Position numbers and translations under genes: made by a program. This document shows, in pieces, positions 46,290 through 59,081 of a stretch of DNA of 64,000 bases; positions within the stretch are counted from its first letter, which is position 1, and each line of letters begins with the position of its first letter. This DNA is from Lingula anatina (taxonomy: Eukaryota; Brachiopoda; Lingulata; Lingulida; Lingulidae). The stretch is from positions 1 through 64,000 of the forward strand of contig NW_019775527.1 of assembly GCF_001039355.2 (NCBI RefSeq). Reading direction: 5' to 3'. Below the pieces are notes generated by a model. That model was not told the origin of the DNA and did no database searches. It saw nothing but the letters and a program-made list of their open reading frames with translations.

Positions 46290-48512
46290 ATGAATCCCCG
46301 TGTTTCCTGTGTTTTGATTATGTTCTACATTTTGAGCGACGTCATCCACGGTGAGACGCACTCTCCAGAATATATATCGCAAATGCAACTTTTGTATCGC
46401 ACCAACTTACAAATAGAATATTTAGAGAAGGCAATGAGACGTCGTTGTCCGGCCCGACAGTAGAGCTCGGTGCTCTGGGAGTGCAACTGAGAGTTCTCAG
46501 GAAAAAAAGAACAGCAATGGATCTGGACCAGGCCAGACTGAATATGGAACTGGCCAAGCACGTGCTGTCAAAGCTTAAACTGAAGTACTTGTCCCTGGAG
46601 TGTCGGGTAGGTAAAAAACATCTGAAAACTCACCGATATTATCAGTCTGCAACTGTCGTTTCCGGTAGAGCTTTTGGTTTCAGAGATTTTTGGCAGTGGA
46701 ACTTTCTGTTTGCACATAGACAATAGACTAGCATCCTTATTTAGAATACCGGAAGAAGTGTTTCGTTTGTTAGATCACGTTTTACGTTGATAGATCATAT
46801 TGTGGCGACATAATGTAGTTCAATAAAGGTTAAATGCTTAAAATCAGACTGAAATACTTTATATAAAATTGGCGAAATGGGCATTTTTTTTCAAAATTAA
46901 GTCCCCTATACCCAGAAACTTGGAAAGAACTGAAAAGTGCATTTCCCTTTTCAATTTTGATGTGAATGCATGGTTTCTTAAATTTCTCACTCGCGTCATT
47001 CAAATTACTATGCATGCTTTTTACCGCTTTTAAATGAGTAAAAGTTTAAAATGTTAAGCTGTTGCTGATTTTTCAGTGTTCAGAATTGAGTTGTCAAAAC
47101 GGGGGAACATGCAAAAGAGGGCCAGGATATAACGTTTCATGCGCATGCGCGGCAGAATTTACTGGCAAGAACTGTGAGATAAGGGTACCTTCCCTGACGT
47201 GTTCATCAACCTGGTTATCAGCCTGTCAAGGACCGTACGGAACTGACCGCTGCTCGTGAGTTCTAGACCTCTCTCTCTCTCTCTCTCTCTCTCGTGCACA
47301 CACACTATACAAACACAAATGCACATTGGCACATATTTTAATATCAAAATTTTACATAGTAGGCCTTATCAATTTGTAGAGTAGGCCTACAATGAAACCA
47401 TTTCTTGCATCTTCCAAGATTGGCATCCCATTTGTATGCATTGTTTATATTCAAAATTCAACAGAACCCAAATGCTACTGTCTTCAGTGGCTAGGTACCT
47501 GCTGTGGCTAAAGAGTATTATAACTTTACCCATTATTTTAGTTTCTCCTGTCCAGCCGAATGCATTGACTCAGGCACCGTATGAGGGACGGGGAACTATA
47601 CAGGGGTAAGTTTGTTTGTTTGTTTGTTTTTTAAGGGAAAAAAAATATATATTTTTTTTAATTTCATTATTATCCTCAGTTATTAGATAATAGTTGTATT
47701 GCAATTAAAATGGACGGATATTCCAGATTGTTTTTACAAATTACAAAACAATCCATTTTTAGTAAAGACATATTAGCAATTCGTGAATTCGCGGTGATTT
47801 CAAACAAAAAATATACTTTGGGGATCAAATAAGTACACGCATACACATACATGCATAAGTACATGCACATAGGCACACACACGTGCACATGCACTTATGT
47901 TAAAAAAAAATAGAACTAAAACAGGTGGAGCAGAATTAATGAAACATGTTAGGGTAACAAATAAAATTCTATTTATTTATTTATTTATTGTTTCATGTTG
48001 GCAGGACTCCGCGTTGTGCCGAGCTGCCATTCACGACGGCCGCATACCATCTACGGGTGGAGTGGCCACAGTGATAGGTTTTGGAGCGTTACAGTCCTTC
48101 GGAAGTTCAACACAGAACGGGGTGACGACAAGCAGGTAGGAACGTATAATTACTACAGTTATGCCCGTGCTGCTTGTTTATACTGTACATGCATTTTTTT
48201 TATTCGTGTGAGTGCATTTGTTGAGTTCTTGATTATAAAGAAGTGTTCATGTACGGGGGTTATTGATAGGGGAACGTAAGTGTGGTGTTAAGTAAGGTAG
48301 AAGTAACATATATTGTATTTTATTTTTTATTATCCAGTATTTTTGTAATGCATTTCATGAAATGAAGTAGCCGAAATAAAGAGTAAATCACGGCGTTGTT
48401 AATAACTATGAATCAAAGAACATGTCATTGTCCGTTTTAATGTTTTAATTTTAAATGGATCTTTTTATTTTTCAGCTACGGTAGTTATGGAACTTCCTTC
48501 CGTTTCGTCTAA
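46290..48512 (+). pseudogene. EGF + LCCL domain secreted protein gene, apparently inactivated
   Basis: Five exons with good sites: 46290-46606, 47077-47255, 47542-47605, 48005-48135, 48476-48512; phases 0, 2, 0, 2 agree throughout. Exon 1 begins with a signal peptide (MNPRVSCVLIMFYILSDVIH), but the frame that reaches the donor (LGALGVQLRVLRKKRT, then a helix ending KYLSLECR) is offset by one base, so a frameshift lies before 46445. Exon 2 is a complete six-Cys EGF-like domain (CSELSCQNGGTCKRGPGYN, CACAAEFTGKNCE). Exons 3-5 form an LCCL domain: CPAECIDSGTV, GTGNYT, then DSALCRAAIHDGRIPSTGG, GSTQNGVTTSR and SYGSYGTSFRF. Between GTV and GTG the codon is TGA (47582-47584), where LCCL domains have Trp (TGG). 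An AATAAA overlaps the stop (48512-48517). Two independent lesions suggest a young pseudogene; assembly error could mimic both. Confidence 0.75.
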
Positions 48513-49238
48513 ATAAAAAGAAAGCATCAGACAATGAGACTTGTAATAACCAAGAAAACTGCATTCTTCCACGTTTGATGACGTCGTCGTGATATCAGTT
48601 CTAGGCGATCGAGCGTGACGTCATATGAATTATCCCTGCATGAGCACTAATGGACTACACATGCCACGCGTCTGTTTTGATTCCTTCTCAGATGTAAATT
48701 TTCAGTTTTTGTTTTCATACTCACAATAAATATCTGCAGATCGTAAGGAGGGGTATGTTTTTGATGGCTTTTGCAAAGTTAGATACACTGTTTTATTCAA
48801 TACCTTTACTTCAACTTCTCGACCATGTTATGGTTATTATTTATTAAACATTTAAAGTAATATGTAAGTAGACCTACATGTAGGTATTTTACTATTTATT
48901 CATTAATAAAAACAACCCCCGTTATAGATTGGCTAAGTGAGCTTCAACGCGAATAATACAATGTAGCAAACGAGTCGCTTCCCACCACGAACATTCTACC
49001 TGTAAATTAATCCCTGTGAAATGCACCAACCTTTTTCAAAACTTCACAACAAATCTGTTAAAACGATGATCGATGATGCCAACCGTCTTGAAAAATTTGA
49101 ACCATCTACAGTACTTATCGGAGTTGTGTAAAAGAGGAATCATGTTGGATGCTTCCACACACTGCAAAGTTTTCCGGTCAATTGCCAACTCAAAGAAATG
49201 TTGAAACCACAGAGAATATTGTAACCCTATATAATCAT

Positions 49239-49240
<2 letters not shown>
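48513..49240. other. 3' flank without supported gene
   Basis: AT-rich sequence after the EGF-LCCL locus. A TA microsatellite follows at about 49240-49284. No gene is visible. Confidence 0.5.
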
Positions 49241-49286
<46 letters not shown>

Positions 49287-49474
49287 GAATGCTCACAGGG
49301 CAAATAAAATGGAAACTAAGCTGGTGCTGGTTACAAATCAAAAGTTGCCAAATTTCCATAAAATTTAAATAATATATTGTCTGAAAATTCTCTTAAAACC
49401 AAGATATAAATCCAACACGACACAGTTGGAAGCCAGCTGGTTGAAAGATAATTAGTTTGAAACCGAACACTGAC

Positions 49475-50643
49475 CTTCTGTTTGCTCGAGCTGGCTCTGT
49501 CGAATGAGACAAGGTAACCATTCCATTCTCGCACTGGTCATATTTTGTTTCTGCACTGATCCATGTGTGAGGTTTAGCAAAAATATTGTGTTTGTGTGAC
49601 AGAAAACGTTTATACATGCAAGAGTTTGCTTGGCCTCATTAAAAACTGTTCATTTGGAGAGCAACGGAAAATTAATGAGAAATGTCCGTGTCTTGTTTCC
49701 GGAAAACAAGAAGATAACCCTCTTTGTTGTTTGATACAGCTATCTTTATTTTCAACAAAGGAATGTGGTAAAAAACTGAAATAAAATAAAGAAAAACCTT
49801 TGTCAAAATACTGTTGATGATATTTCTATTACTTATTGTGGCACTTACAGGCCACCGTACCTTGCAAAACTAGCGTGAAACGTGCAGCATTCTTGCAATG
49901 ACAAGTTTTAACGTGAATACATAAAACAAGGCAGCAAAGCTGTCAAATGTACAGACAAAAAACAGAAAATAAAGATGCAAAATAGGTCATTTTGTCAATT
50001 TTGATGCAATAATAAATAATGCTTATAATAGCACTGTCAGTCAACACTGAATTTTAATCATGCACAACAGGTAACATGGTCAATAACAGGAGTGGACCCA
50101 GAGATATTGCAAAATTTACCTGCATAATTATCACTCCTTCCTTATTATTAATCTAGCAGACTGGCTTAATCTTTGGGAGTTTACAGGGACATATCAACAA
50201 CTGTGCTTTATGTAATCTCATTTAATAACCTATTAATTAGGCAAATGACTTTATAACTCTGAACTTAGCTTAGTGATACCCAAGGGAAATTTACAGACTG
50301 ACCCTCTCAAAGGTCTTTCAGGCCCATAAGTCACATCTTAAGAAAAGCACAAAGTAATAATGCACAAAATAGGATGCTGTAAATTCTGATGCAATAATNA
50401 TTACTTATTGTGGCACTTACAGGCCACCGTACCTTACAAAACTAGCGTGAAACGTGCAGCATTCTTGCAATGACAAGTTTTAACGTGAATACATAAAAAA
50501 AGCAGTTTACAGATACTAAAAATGTTCTTTACATAACCACACTTATCAAAACTATATAAAATGTGGAAAAACTCACGGTGTGCTTGGCCAATCTTAAGAA
50601 AAAACTCTGTACAGTGCACGAGCGGCTGCTGATGAGCGAGCAT
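49475..50643 (-). CDS. Tentative first two exons of an unrecognised gene
   Basis: On the minus strand an ATG at 50643 opens MLAHQQPLVHCTEFFLKIGQ and ends at CACC|GTGAGT (exon 50577-50643, phase 1). A compatible exon at 49475-49555 (GATCAG acceptor, AGAAG|GTCAGT donor) continues QKQNMTSARMEWLPCLIRQS in frame. No further exon was found downstream. The first exon overlaps none of the direct repeats, but the intron contains them. The splice sites are good but the case rests on them alone. Confidence 0.25.
49836..50505. repeat. Direct repeat pair (~102 bp) with ~465-bp spacer
   Basis: 49836-49937 and 50404-50505 are nearly identical, from TTATTGTGGCACTTACAGGC to TTTTAACGTGAATACATAAA. A shorter match (TT.TGATGCAATAAT) occurs at about 49999 and 50387. 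An N at 50399 sits at the start of the second copy, so a local assembly duplication must be considered. Confidence 0.8.
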
Positions 50644-52725
50644 GGAGCCTCGACATGAAAAACTAGGTCAAATACGGAGGCCCGTAACAACACAGTCCGA
50701 TTTGAGTTGCCGTTTGACGTTTATTGGTAAAGTGGTCGCTCTGCTGACAGAAAATAGTGTACGAAACAGACATCGAGATAACTTTCAATATTTTCAGTGC
50801 ATATTAAAAACAATTCCACGATATTCAAATGTATACAGATCTTTTTTCTTGTCGCCAACATTTGCCATGGTGAAGCTACTAGAGTCATCCTGTATTGATA
50901 TAACGTTAACGTTTGTAACATATAGTATCTACATTTAATATGAAGGACCCATACAACGTTTAATACAGTGCCCTTACAGCAGTTGCTGTCTCAACTTGTA
51001 TAAACGGTAGTTAAACATGTAACCACAGCTTTGGCTCCTGAAGTGCATTATATCACATTCAATTTTGACTCAAATATTTCAACTAAAGTCGTACGATTAT
51101 CTTCTATGCTTCGATAGCCCAGTCTTGGAGTGCACAGCAATGGACTAAGGCTTACATATCATGTATGGTAGTACAAATACAGCTTGTTCTTAAAGAAATC
51201 TAAGACCCAAACAAGTATAGTGTGTCTTAAAAGGAATACAAGAAAAATTGCCTTCTTTTAAATTATATAGATCAGGGTGAATATAGTCTCATTTGTAATC
51301 TCAAAATTATATTATTTCCCAATAAAAATCAACATTTTTGATTAAATGGCCACCCAGGTTCTTACGTGTCGAATATGGCTTACAAAATTCTTTCTAGGAG
51401 TTTATAGCTATATGATGTTTTTTCTCCTTGAATCCCCCCCTCCCCCAATGCACTGTTATACTTAAAGAAGTCACCATCTATGTTCCTTCACCGTAAGCGG
51501 CATTTTAGTTTTGTAATTAGGCTATGAAGTGTCCCTGATGATAAATATTTATTATTGCCCTCATGGAAGAAAATAAACAAACATGTAGGTACAGATATTT
51601 ATCTTTTTCAGTACCAATTTTACTAAGTCTTATCACTTTCGTTTAATTTGAGAATTATATGGAATAAGCAAGGATCGATAAATTTTGTGAATTGCCTGTA
51701 CACATTTTTCGTGTCATTTGCACTTTCTCACCTTTTTAAATTCCAACTAAGGATATCATTTCAGCTGTTTTCTTTCACTTGTGTATAAACGCAAATGCAC
51801 ATTTCCCCATTTTTTTCCCCAACCCGATTCCTGCAATAATAAACTGCTCAAGATGGGTCCAAGTAAGCACCCAGTGAACAACTTGTTTAGTTTGTCCTCA
51901 GTCCAAGCAATTACACCTTGAAATCCAATTACACTTAAATATTTCATTTTTATTTTTTTCTTATTCATTTTTAAACTTTTTAATCATTTTCACTTTTGCT
52001 CTTACAAAACAATTTGCACTTAGCAGCATGCAGTACATATATGACATAATAGTTTTAAATAAATGTAATTTCTTACAGATGTAGTTGAACTCCTGGTGAC
52101 TTGTAATCCTATCTGCATTCTAGGCTAATTCCCAATCTATGGGGATTAAAGGTACTGTGGTTTACCCCCAGTAAAACCAAGTTTAAGAAAGCGACACATG
52201 AACAATGACAAGAGAAATTGGCCCTATCTCCTTATGTCTACTGAGCTATCCATCACATACAGTGTGATGTTTAAACTGAATCCCTTTCAGCAACAAGTTC
52301 CCCAAAAAGGCTCACCATTCAATACTCTATCTTCATACATCATTGCATGATTCAGGTAGGTACATTGATCAGAGGCAGCATTGCCATTAAGTGCCAATAT
52401 ATGAAAACAAATACAAGACCACAGCCCAGTAAGTCAACTTCCTGGGACCAGAAGAGCTCAATGTCATGGTAAAGGGCCAATGATGGTACATATTTCTTCA
52501 AGACCCTTTTAAATCCTGGGATAATCCTTGTATGAACATTTCACTTAATATGGCATACAGAACCGACGTAAAATGTACAATATCCAACTAACACCAAAGT
52601 AATCATCCTGACAGATTACGCTAACAACACTTCTTGATGCACTTAATTGGAGGATTTTTTTGTGTGAAATTTCCAGAACACAGAACATCAAAAGTCCACT
52701 TCCCATTAATGAGATTGTAGAAACA
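50644..52725. other. Gene-free sequence, lower part probably VPS35 3' UTR
   Basis: No coding region is supported. The part nearest 52725 would be the 3' UTR of the minus-strand VPS35 gene. Several TTTATT words (AATAAA on the minus strand) are present, the nearest clear ones far downstream, so the polyadenylation site is not settled. Confidence 0.4.
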
Positions 52726-53611
52726 TCAAAGAATGAGACCTTCATAAGTAGGTCCATCATTCTCTGGTGACTCCTGTCTCAGTCTTAAATGCTCAATGGT
52801 GTTCTGGAAATGCTTATTAATCTGCTCAGTCTCTTCATTGGATTCTAAGTTTGGCAAGTCTTCACGGATCTTTCCGATTAGTTGATTTAGCACCTGGACT
52901 GTCATCTGAGGAAAGAAAAGAAAAGAAGTCCAATTACTTATCACGAACATATATTTTTGAACAAATTGTTCCAGGGCTTGGTAAGTGAATCTTTTAATTA
53001 GGCATACAATTACTATATAGTTGGCTTCATCAAAACGCAAATCTAATATGGTTGGATATATTATTCTTAAATATAATATAAAGGTATGTGAGTGTAAGTA
53101 TGTGAGTGTTTATGCTTCTACGTGTATGTGATCATGTATGCATGCGAAACTGCAGTAAAAATAAGGAATATTCAAATTTACTTTTAAATGCTTCTTTTTA
53201 TAGTCGGACCCAGTAAAAATATTAAATTGATCAAAACTTTTAACGCTAACACCTGAATAAAGGGATATTTAAATTAAAATTAATATCCATTCCATTTCCA
53301 TGCATACAGTATGTATCATGGTGCATTTCGTCGGCAAATTTTTCATATAATCAATGAAAAAATCCAAATTAATAATAATAAAACTAAAATATATCTTCTT
53401 ACGTGGCAGATTGAAAAAAAAAAGTGGCCCAGCTTTAAGATTCTAGCCACTGCAACGATTATTTCACCTGGTCATTTCCTTTTTCATACATATATATGTA
53501 ATGGTTGAGGATCTCCACAAAGAGCTGCACTTGTACAGAGCTGTCCATGCACTGGTTGGCTATCCTCAGGCTTTTCTTCAGACACTCCATCACACGTTTA
53601 CCATCCTGGAC
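52726..53611 (-). CDS. VPS35: VPS35, retromer subunit: last two coding exons
   Basis: Penultimate exon 53611-53468 (CTTCCAG acceptor, ACCAG|GTGAAA donor, 48 codons) reads [20 protein letters not shown], then [20 protein letters not shown]. Last exon 52905-52726 (TTTCCTCAG acceptor, phase 0) reads [40 protein letters not shown] and ends GPTYEGLIL with stop. This is the highly conserved C-terminal end of VPS35, the alpha-solenoid scaffold of the endosomal retromer. The C-terminal half binds VPS29 in the known complex. The join is in frame. The remaining upstream exons (more than 90% of the protein) should lie at higher coordinates on the minus strand, but I could not find any between 53612 and 64000, so the next intron probably exceeds 10 kb. 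Confidence 0.95.
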
Positions 53612-53703
53612 CTGGAAGTACATATCATCAATAAAACTTAATAATGCACTGACAATTGTCCAAATAATTATCTTTAATAATAAATATCCTGATGATGATT
53701 TTT

Positions 53704-53836
53704 CTCAGGAAAGGAAAAAAGATGCCATCAGCATCATAAAGTTAATCTGTTTGTGTCGCCTGTTGTCGCCAAATGATCTCCAGTCATGTGGAAAGTCGTA
53801 CAGCGCAAAGTCCACTCTCTGACCACCTTTGAGTAA
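53704..53836 (-). other. Exon-like open segment in the VPS35 intron
   Basis: The minus strand reads VYITGELLKGGQRVDFALYD, then FPHDWRSFGDNRRHKQINF and a stop at 53704. The RVD(F/Y).LY wording faintly recalls DDHD-domain proteins, but the rest does not follow. A GTGAGT lies inside it. It may be a fragment of a retroposed or duplicated gene. Confidence 0.2.
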
Positions 53837-54975
53837 CTCACCAGTTATATACACTGCTCCACCAAAAATGAGGAACATGTTTCATAATTGCTTTTTTTTT
53901 TGGTCAGTATATTAATTAATTCAATGGTTTAAACAAAATCGTCAAAATTTTCTGTTTCTTATTATTATTATTATAAATGTTGGGTTAATACATATTTAAC
54001 TTTCATGAACAATGAATTTGAAAAAAATACAAATTGGAAGTCTTAGCTACTCCTTTTATTGGAAGTCTTATAAAAAAGTATCACCAAACACTATCAGCTA
54101 GCTGTTCCAGACTTTTGCTGTTCTCATAAAAGAAAGAAGTCACCATTTTCATAGCAGCCNAAAAAAAAAAAAAGAAAACTTCAGAATAGAGTATGTTTCA
54201 ATTTTTTTTATTTCCTTAGAACCTTCAATGGCCAGGTCATTTACCTGCTGGATATGACAATCAGAAAACTAAATCAACTTTCAAGTTCAAAATTGGGCCG
54301 TTTTCCCAGAGTGTCACCTTGCCACCCAGTGGTTGATAGATTCCTTGACTAAATAATCATCAAAACTTGGCCCCTATAAAACTGCTGTCAAAATTTGGTT
54401 AACTTAAGCATAATATTCCCCAAACTTGAAACAAATCCATACACATATCTTTACTTTTATTCACTATAAACATGCCACCTATGTGCTCTTTAAATGCAGG
54501 CCACTCTCAGTGGAAGTCTTTTGGGTCAAATCCCATCCCGTTTAATACTTAAAGAAAGTATTGTTCCAGACCTTGTCTGCTATGAGAAAGGTTTCTAGGG
54601 TAAACAGTATCCAAGACTCTACAAAACACCATCTCTTGTTCAGTCACACCTGCATCAATAGCACCATCACACAAAATCGTATGGAAATAAACTTTCCCTG
54701 GTCTTGACTAGAACACCTCTTCCCTTATTGTCAGCTGATATGAAATTCGGGAATCTGTTAAAAAAATATAATATAATGATAAAATTATACATGTATGTAG
54801 AAACAAGGAATACATACAAAGCAGATAAAAACTGAAATTTAATGAAAAATCCATAGATTAAAAAAAAAACTCACCTCATTATCAGTCTCACACCAGTTGT
54901 TTATCAAAGTAATTTCTTACCATACTATATAGTATTAATAATTCCTTGGTCCTAGATAAATAATAATGAAGTATT

Positions 54976-54977
<2 letters not shown>

Positions 54978-55022
<45 letters not shown>

Positions 55023-55170
55023 AAGCCTGTAGCCAGGGGGGTTGGGGGTTCGAAAGAACACCCCTTTTTGCTGGAAAAAATGTTTGACCTAGATACATGG
55101 GGATTATATGGTAAAAGGTCCACTTTTTCATAAAAAGAACCCCCCTTTGAAACTGCTGGCTACAGGCCTG
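54978..55170. mobile_element. TA microsatellite and short foldback element
   Basis: A TA repeat (54978-55017) is followed by a foldback with ends AGCCTGTAGCCAG(G) at 55024 and CTGGCTACAGGCCTG at 55156-55170. Inside, GTTCGAAAGAACACCCC pairs with GAACCCCCC. The ends match the foldback at 21547-22310. Confidence 0.7.
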
Positions 55171-57189
55171 TAAACACTTAATTACCTTCTGCTTTGTCTA
55201 ACTGGTATCTTTTCATCATTCCATGCCATCAAGTCCATTCTCATGCTATAGCTTAGGTAGGGATAGGTATACTGTCAACATTTCACTAAAACTGAAAAGC
55301 ACAATGCATAGGTAATACATTTAAAGTGTGCATTGGTCATAAAGTGTGGCTGTGCCTTGACAAACTATTTTTTCAAACTTGTTTAATTTGAAGACTTTTT
55401 TACTACCAACAATTTCAGCTAAATTGAGAAAAATTGTTTTAAAAATCAAAATATTTAAACTAATAATGTAAAACAACTTTGGAACCTGCCCAAGAAAGAT
55501 CTTCAGTACACCTGTACAGTGTAATGCTGATTGCGCCATGTGCTAATTAACAGGTGTGAGTGTATAAACACACACCCTATTTTGGAAAAAGGTCTAGATT
55601 CCAACCTCAAGGAAATAGACACAGATCAATACTCAAGTAGGCCTAAACATTTTATGTAAACAAAGTACAACTATAACTTTGCAACAAAATGTAACATTTC
55701 ACTGGTACTGAACGTCAACAAGTGCATCTAAACTATGCGAAGGGAGGTTACTCCAAAATCATTTCTATACATTTCGGCGCTTATATGAAACTTAGTGAAC
55801 GCAAAAAAAGACTCACCTTTTAGTCTGCAAACCCAAAGCTATGTATCTTGAAAGGCAAACAGTAGATGTTCCATTCTAAAACCATGTTATGGTCGATCTG
55901 CAGCACCGATGTCGTTTTTTCACGTATTATTTTCCATAACAACTCTCACTTTGACAGTGACACATTGTATACTATGAATATACACCTGAAAAAGCTGAAC
56001 ATTCAATTTTTTTATCGAAATGCAAGATTTATGGAGAAAAACGCTCTCGAGTCACTTGCTCAGTGCAACGTGACAGTCCCTGTTTCGACTGACCTATATA
56101 CTTCGCACTAAAATAGGGATTTCACAAAAAAGGAAGATTGTACAAAATTTTTATTCTTTTTGGCTCAATTCCAGCATATAGTGTCATAAATCGTTATAAT
56201 ATCAACAAAGTAAGTTTGTCCATTTTTTCTACAATCAATTCATTTTAGGGTACAAAATTCAACGATCAGCTTGAGAAAAATGCGTGTCAGGTAAATTAGC
56301 CAGAAATTAAGTCCGTGTAAACAAAAGATGCACTGCCAGTGCACCACTGCACCACTGCGTTTACCGCAAAATACCAGGAAATTAAAGTTTCACAGGTGCG
56401 TACATGAAATTCTTACATTATTTTTATAAAATTGTAAGGTTTTCTGTGTTTGTTGTGTTAGCTAGGATTGTGTTCGGTGTGAATCGTGTATGTTCGTATG
56501 TGTACGTGGAGGTCAAGGGTTGAAAGACCGCGCCCCATAAAATTTGATTTCCACCTGAGAGTCGGAAGGAGATGCAGGTTGAATAACTGAAATAGGTATT
56601 CCAGTGAGCTTGCAGGTAAGTTTAACTATATTTAATAAAGGACCAATCCATAGTTTAAATTCATACATTTCTAATTTTATATATTTATTTTTTTATGGTG
56701 TTTTTGGCATTGCTATATTTTTATTTCTTTGTTTTGTCTTTCTTGTCTTTCGTCAGTGTAAATTTTGTATATGTAATTGTTTAAAATTAATTTATCTATA
56801 TTGCTCTTTCAGATATTTGGAGATATTTGGAGATATTTGCAGATATTTGTACAATAACAATAAAGAAACATCAACCCGAGCTATCGGTCTGTTACAAAAT
56901 GTAAAGAATAATCGTATCACTTGATTTTTGGGAGCCAATGAAAAAAGCGGAAATTTTACACTCCGTTATAGGTAAACAAAATGACTCGTTCGACGGACTG
57001 GAGCCGTGGAGGGGTATCGTTTATTTAGGAGGCGTGCACATAAATTTGGTGGGTATTTGAAAAGTATTAAACTAGTCACAACGATCAATATTATCTCAAT
57101 TTAACTCACTTGAAGTGATTTTCAAGTTTGTGGTCTCTTTATATTTTTATGGAAATTTAAACTAGGCATAGCTTTGGATGTGGTTTGAC
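55171..57189. other. Gene-free sequence
   Basis: Nothing supported. Contains a CACCACTGCACCACTGCG direct repeat near 56343 and GAGATATTTG repeats near 56818-56845. Confidence 0.45.
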
Positions 57190-57780
57190 AGTTGAAAACT
57201 GAAATTATCACACCACAAGCCTTCTTTCAAGTGAAATGTCTCGAAAAGCACTCGGACGATTTTTTTTCAAATCTTTCAGTAATATTGTTCATATATTTGT
57301 TAACAAAAAGTGCCGATGTCACCCGATGGCACCCCTGGATCTTTGGAGTTATAGACGGTAAAATACTCCACACCAAATTACGGCCATTTTTGGAGGAATG
57401 CGACGTTGCTATGCAAAACCCCTCATTAAAAAGCATATATCTGAAAAAGTAATCAATAGATTTTTCAAATCTTAATCCGATTTTTTTATGTACCTTTTTA
57501 CATAATATATAGCCTGCAGGTGACAGCACCCCTGGGTCTTGGGATAAATAGACAATACAATACAACATACCAAATTGCGGCCATATATGTTTTTAGTGAA
57601 TTTTGATCACGCAGACCCCGTCTTTCAAATCAAATATCTAAAAAAGGAATCGGACAATTATTTTCAAAATTGTCAAAAATGCTGCTTAGATATTAGTTAG
57701 CAAAAAATGCCTATGGCACCCAATGACACCCCAGGAATTATAGGCTGTATAGCACTGAATGCCAAAGTACTGTTTTGGTT
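57190..57780. repeat. Degenerate tandem repeat, ~195-bp period, three units
   Basis: Landmarks recur at regular spacing: GGCACCCCTGGATCTTTGG (57328), CAGCACCCCTGGGTCTTGG (57523) and the altered GACACCCCAGGAATTATAGG (57722), each preceded by a TCTGAAAAAG/TCTAAAAAAG-like block and TTCAAAT. Identity is moderate, so the array is old. Confidence 0.6.
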
Positions 57781-58679
57781 ATCTCGCAGCCAGTATTTAG
57801 AACAATAGTATAATTGCATCTGTATATCACTAACATATTTGCTTGTATTTTAATGTATTTCGTGCAATCCGCTTGCTATACAAGCGCATTTCCCACAACT
57901 GTTGAAGTGCCAGTCATGGTATTAGTCAGTTATAACTACTTGTCATCCACTACCTATGACATACAAGAGCCAATTATATATCGACTGTACCTCTATATAA
58001 TAACTCTCATGTATGCCACATACAGTAATTGGCTCAAGTACATGTCAAATAAACCATTTTTTTAAATACCGAAGTCTCATTGTATCTTTTTCAGAATGGA
58101 CTACATGTTTATCTTTGAAATGCTGTGCACTATAAAGGTAGGAAGTAATTTATTCGAATATCATAGTTGTGACTTACATTATGTATGTTCCCATACCTCA
58201 TTTATGTCATTAACATTGACAAAAAAAATTTTTGCATTTGTTTTGCCTAAACTTTCATTTTAATCCTATTATCTAAAAATTGGAGTCATTTAATGAAATC
58301 ATATTCTAGTATAATGTTAAAAGGTAACTTAGAAAGTTGAAGCTCTGTCCAATAAAATAATAATATAAAAAATGAGTTATTTACTGTTTTCATTTCAGAG
58401 AATGGAAGCAGCTTATAACCTCATAATGGGATACCCCCTATGGGGTGTAGCTGAAATTAGAGACTTGAGATAACAGGAATGATGTAATTGTTACTTCCAA
58501 AACCTGTGCCTTCATCAAGTGTGACATTATCATAAACATGATTATTTTTTAATTACTCTGTCATCAAATCTTAAATCTATTAGTTTGTCACAATATCAAA
58601 TCTTGTAACATCTGCATACAGAATTCCCCTCATCTTTTGTAAGTTAAGTTTTGATAAAAATATTTCTAACAATAATAAT

Positions 58680-58700
58680 AATAATAATAATAATAATCAT
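58680..58700. repeat. AAT microsatellite
   Basis: About seven AAT units. The stretch 57781-59081 otherwise holds no supported gene, although 58850-59030 is GC-richer than its surroundings. Confidence 0.8.
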
Positions 58701-59081
58701 AAACTGCACATTTTTTGAAGTGTTTTATTATTAGTTTGTAGCATCCATATTTATATAAACCATGTATATAAATTCATTGAAACAAAGTTAGCATAACGTT
58801 ATGCAAATGCCCCAATAAACAATGCATTGTACACAGTTGTGCAAACATTACTGGGCGAAGACGCAGGAAGACGTTGCCGAATGCTCTCTTTCGATGTTTA
58901 CTCTTCGACGGCAAAACATCAAATGACTGACGTGCGTGCGCATCTTTTGACGTATCACGTGATACCCTTCCAACCACCACTGATGTTTCCCAGTGGCTCA
59001 CAGAAAAAGTACTGGGAGCTATATCAATGAAACTTACATTATCTGAAAATTTGATTTGTTTTCTACAAAAATGTAAAAAAT

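Noticed and set aside
47582-47584. In-frame TGA as selenocysteine
   Set aside because: The position is a Trp in LCCL domains, not a redox Cys, and no SECIS-like structure was seen; a nonsense change or error is simpler.
53704-53836. DDHD-domain gene in the VPS35 intron
   Set aside because: Only RVDF.LY resembles the domain; the surrounding residues do not align.
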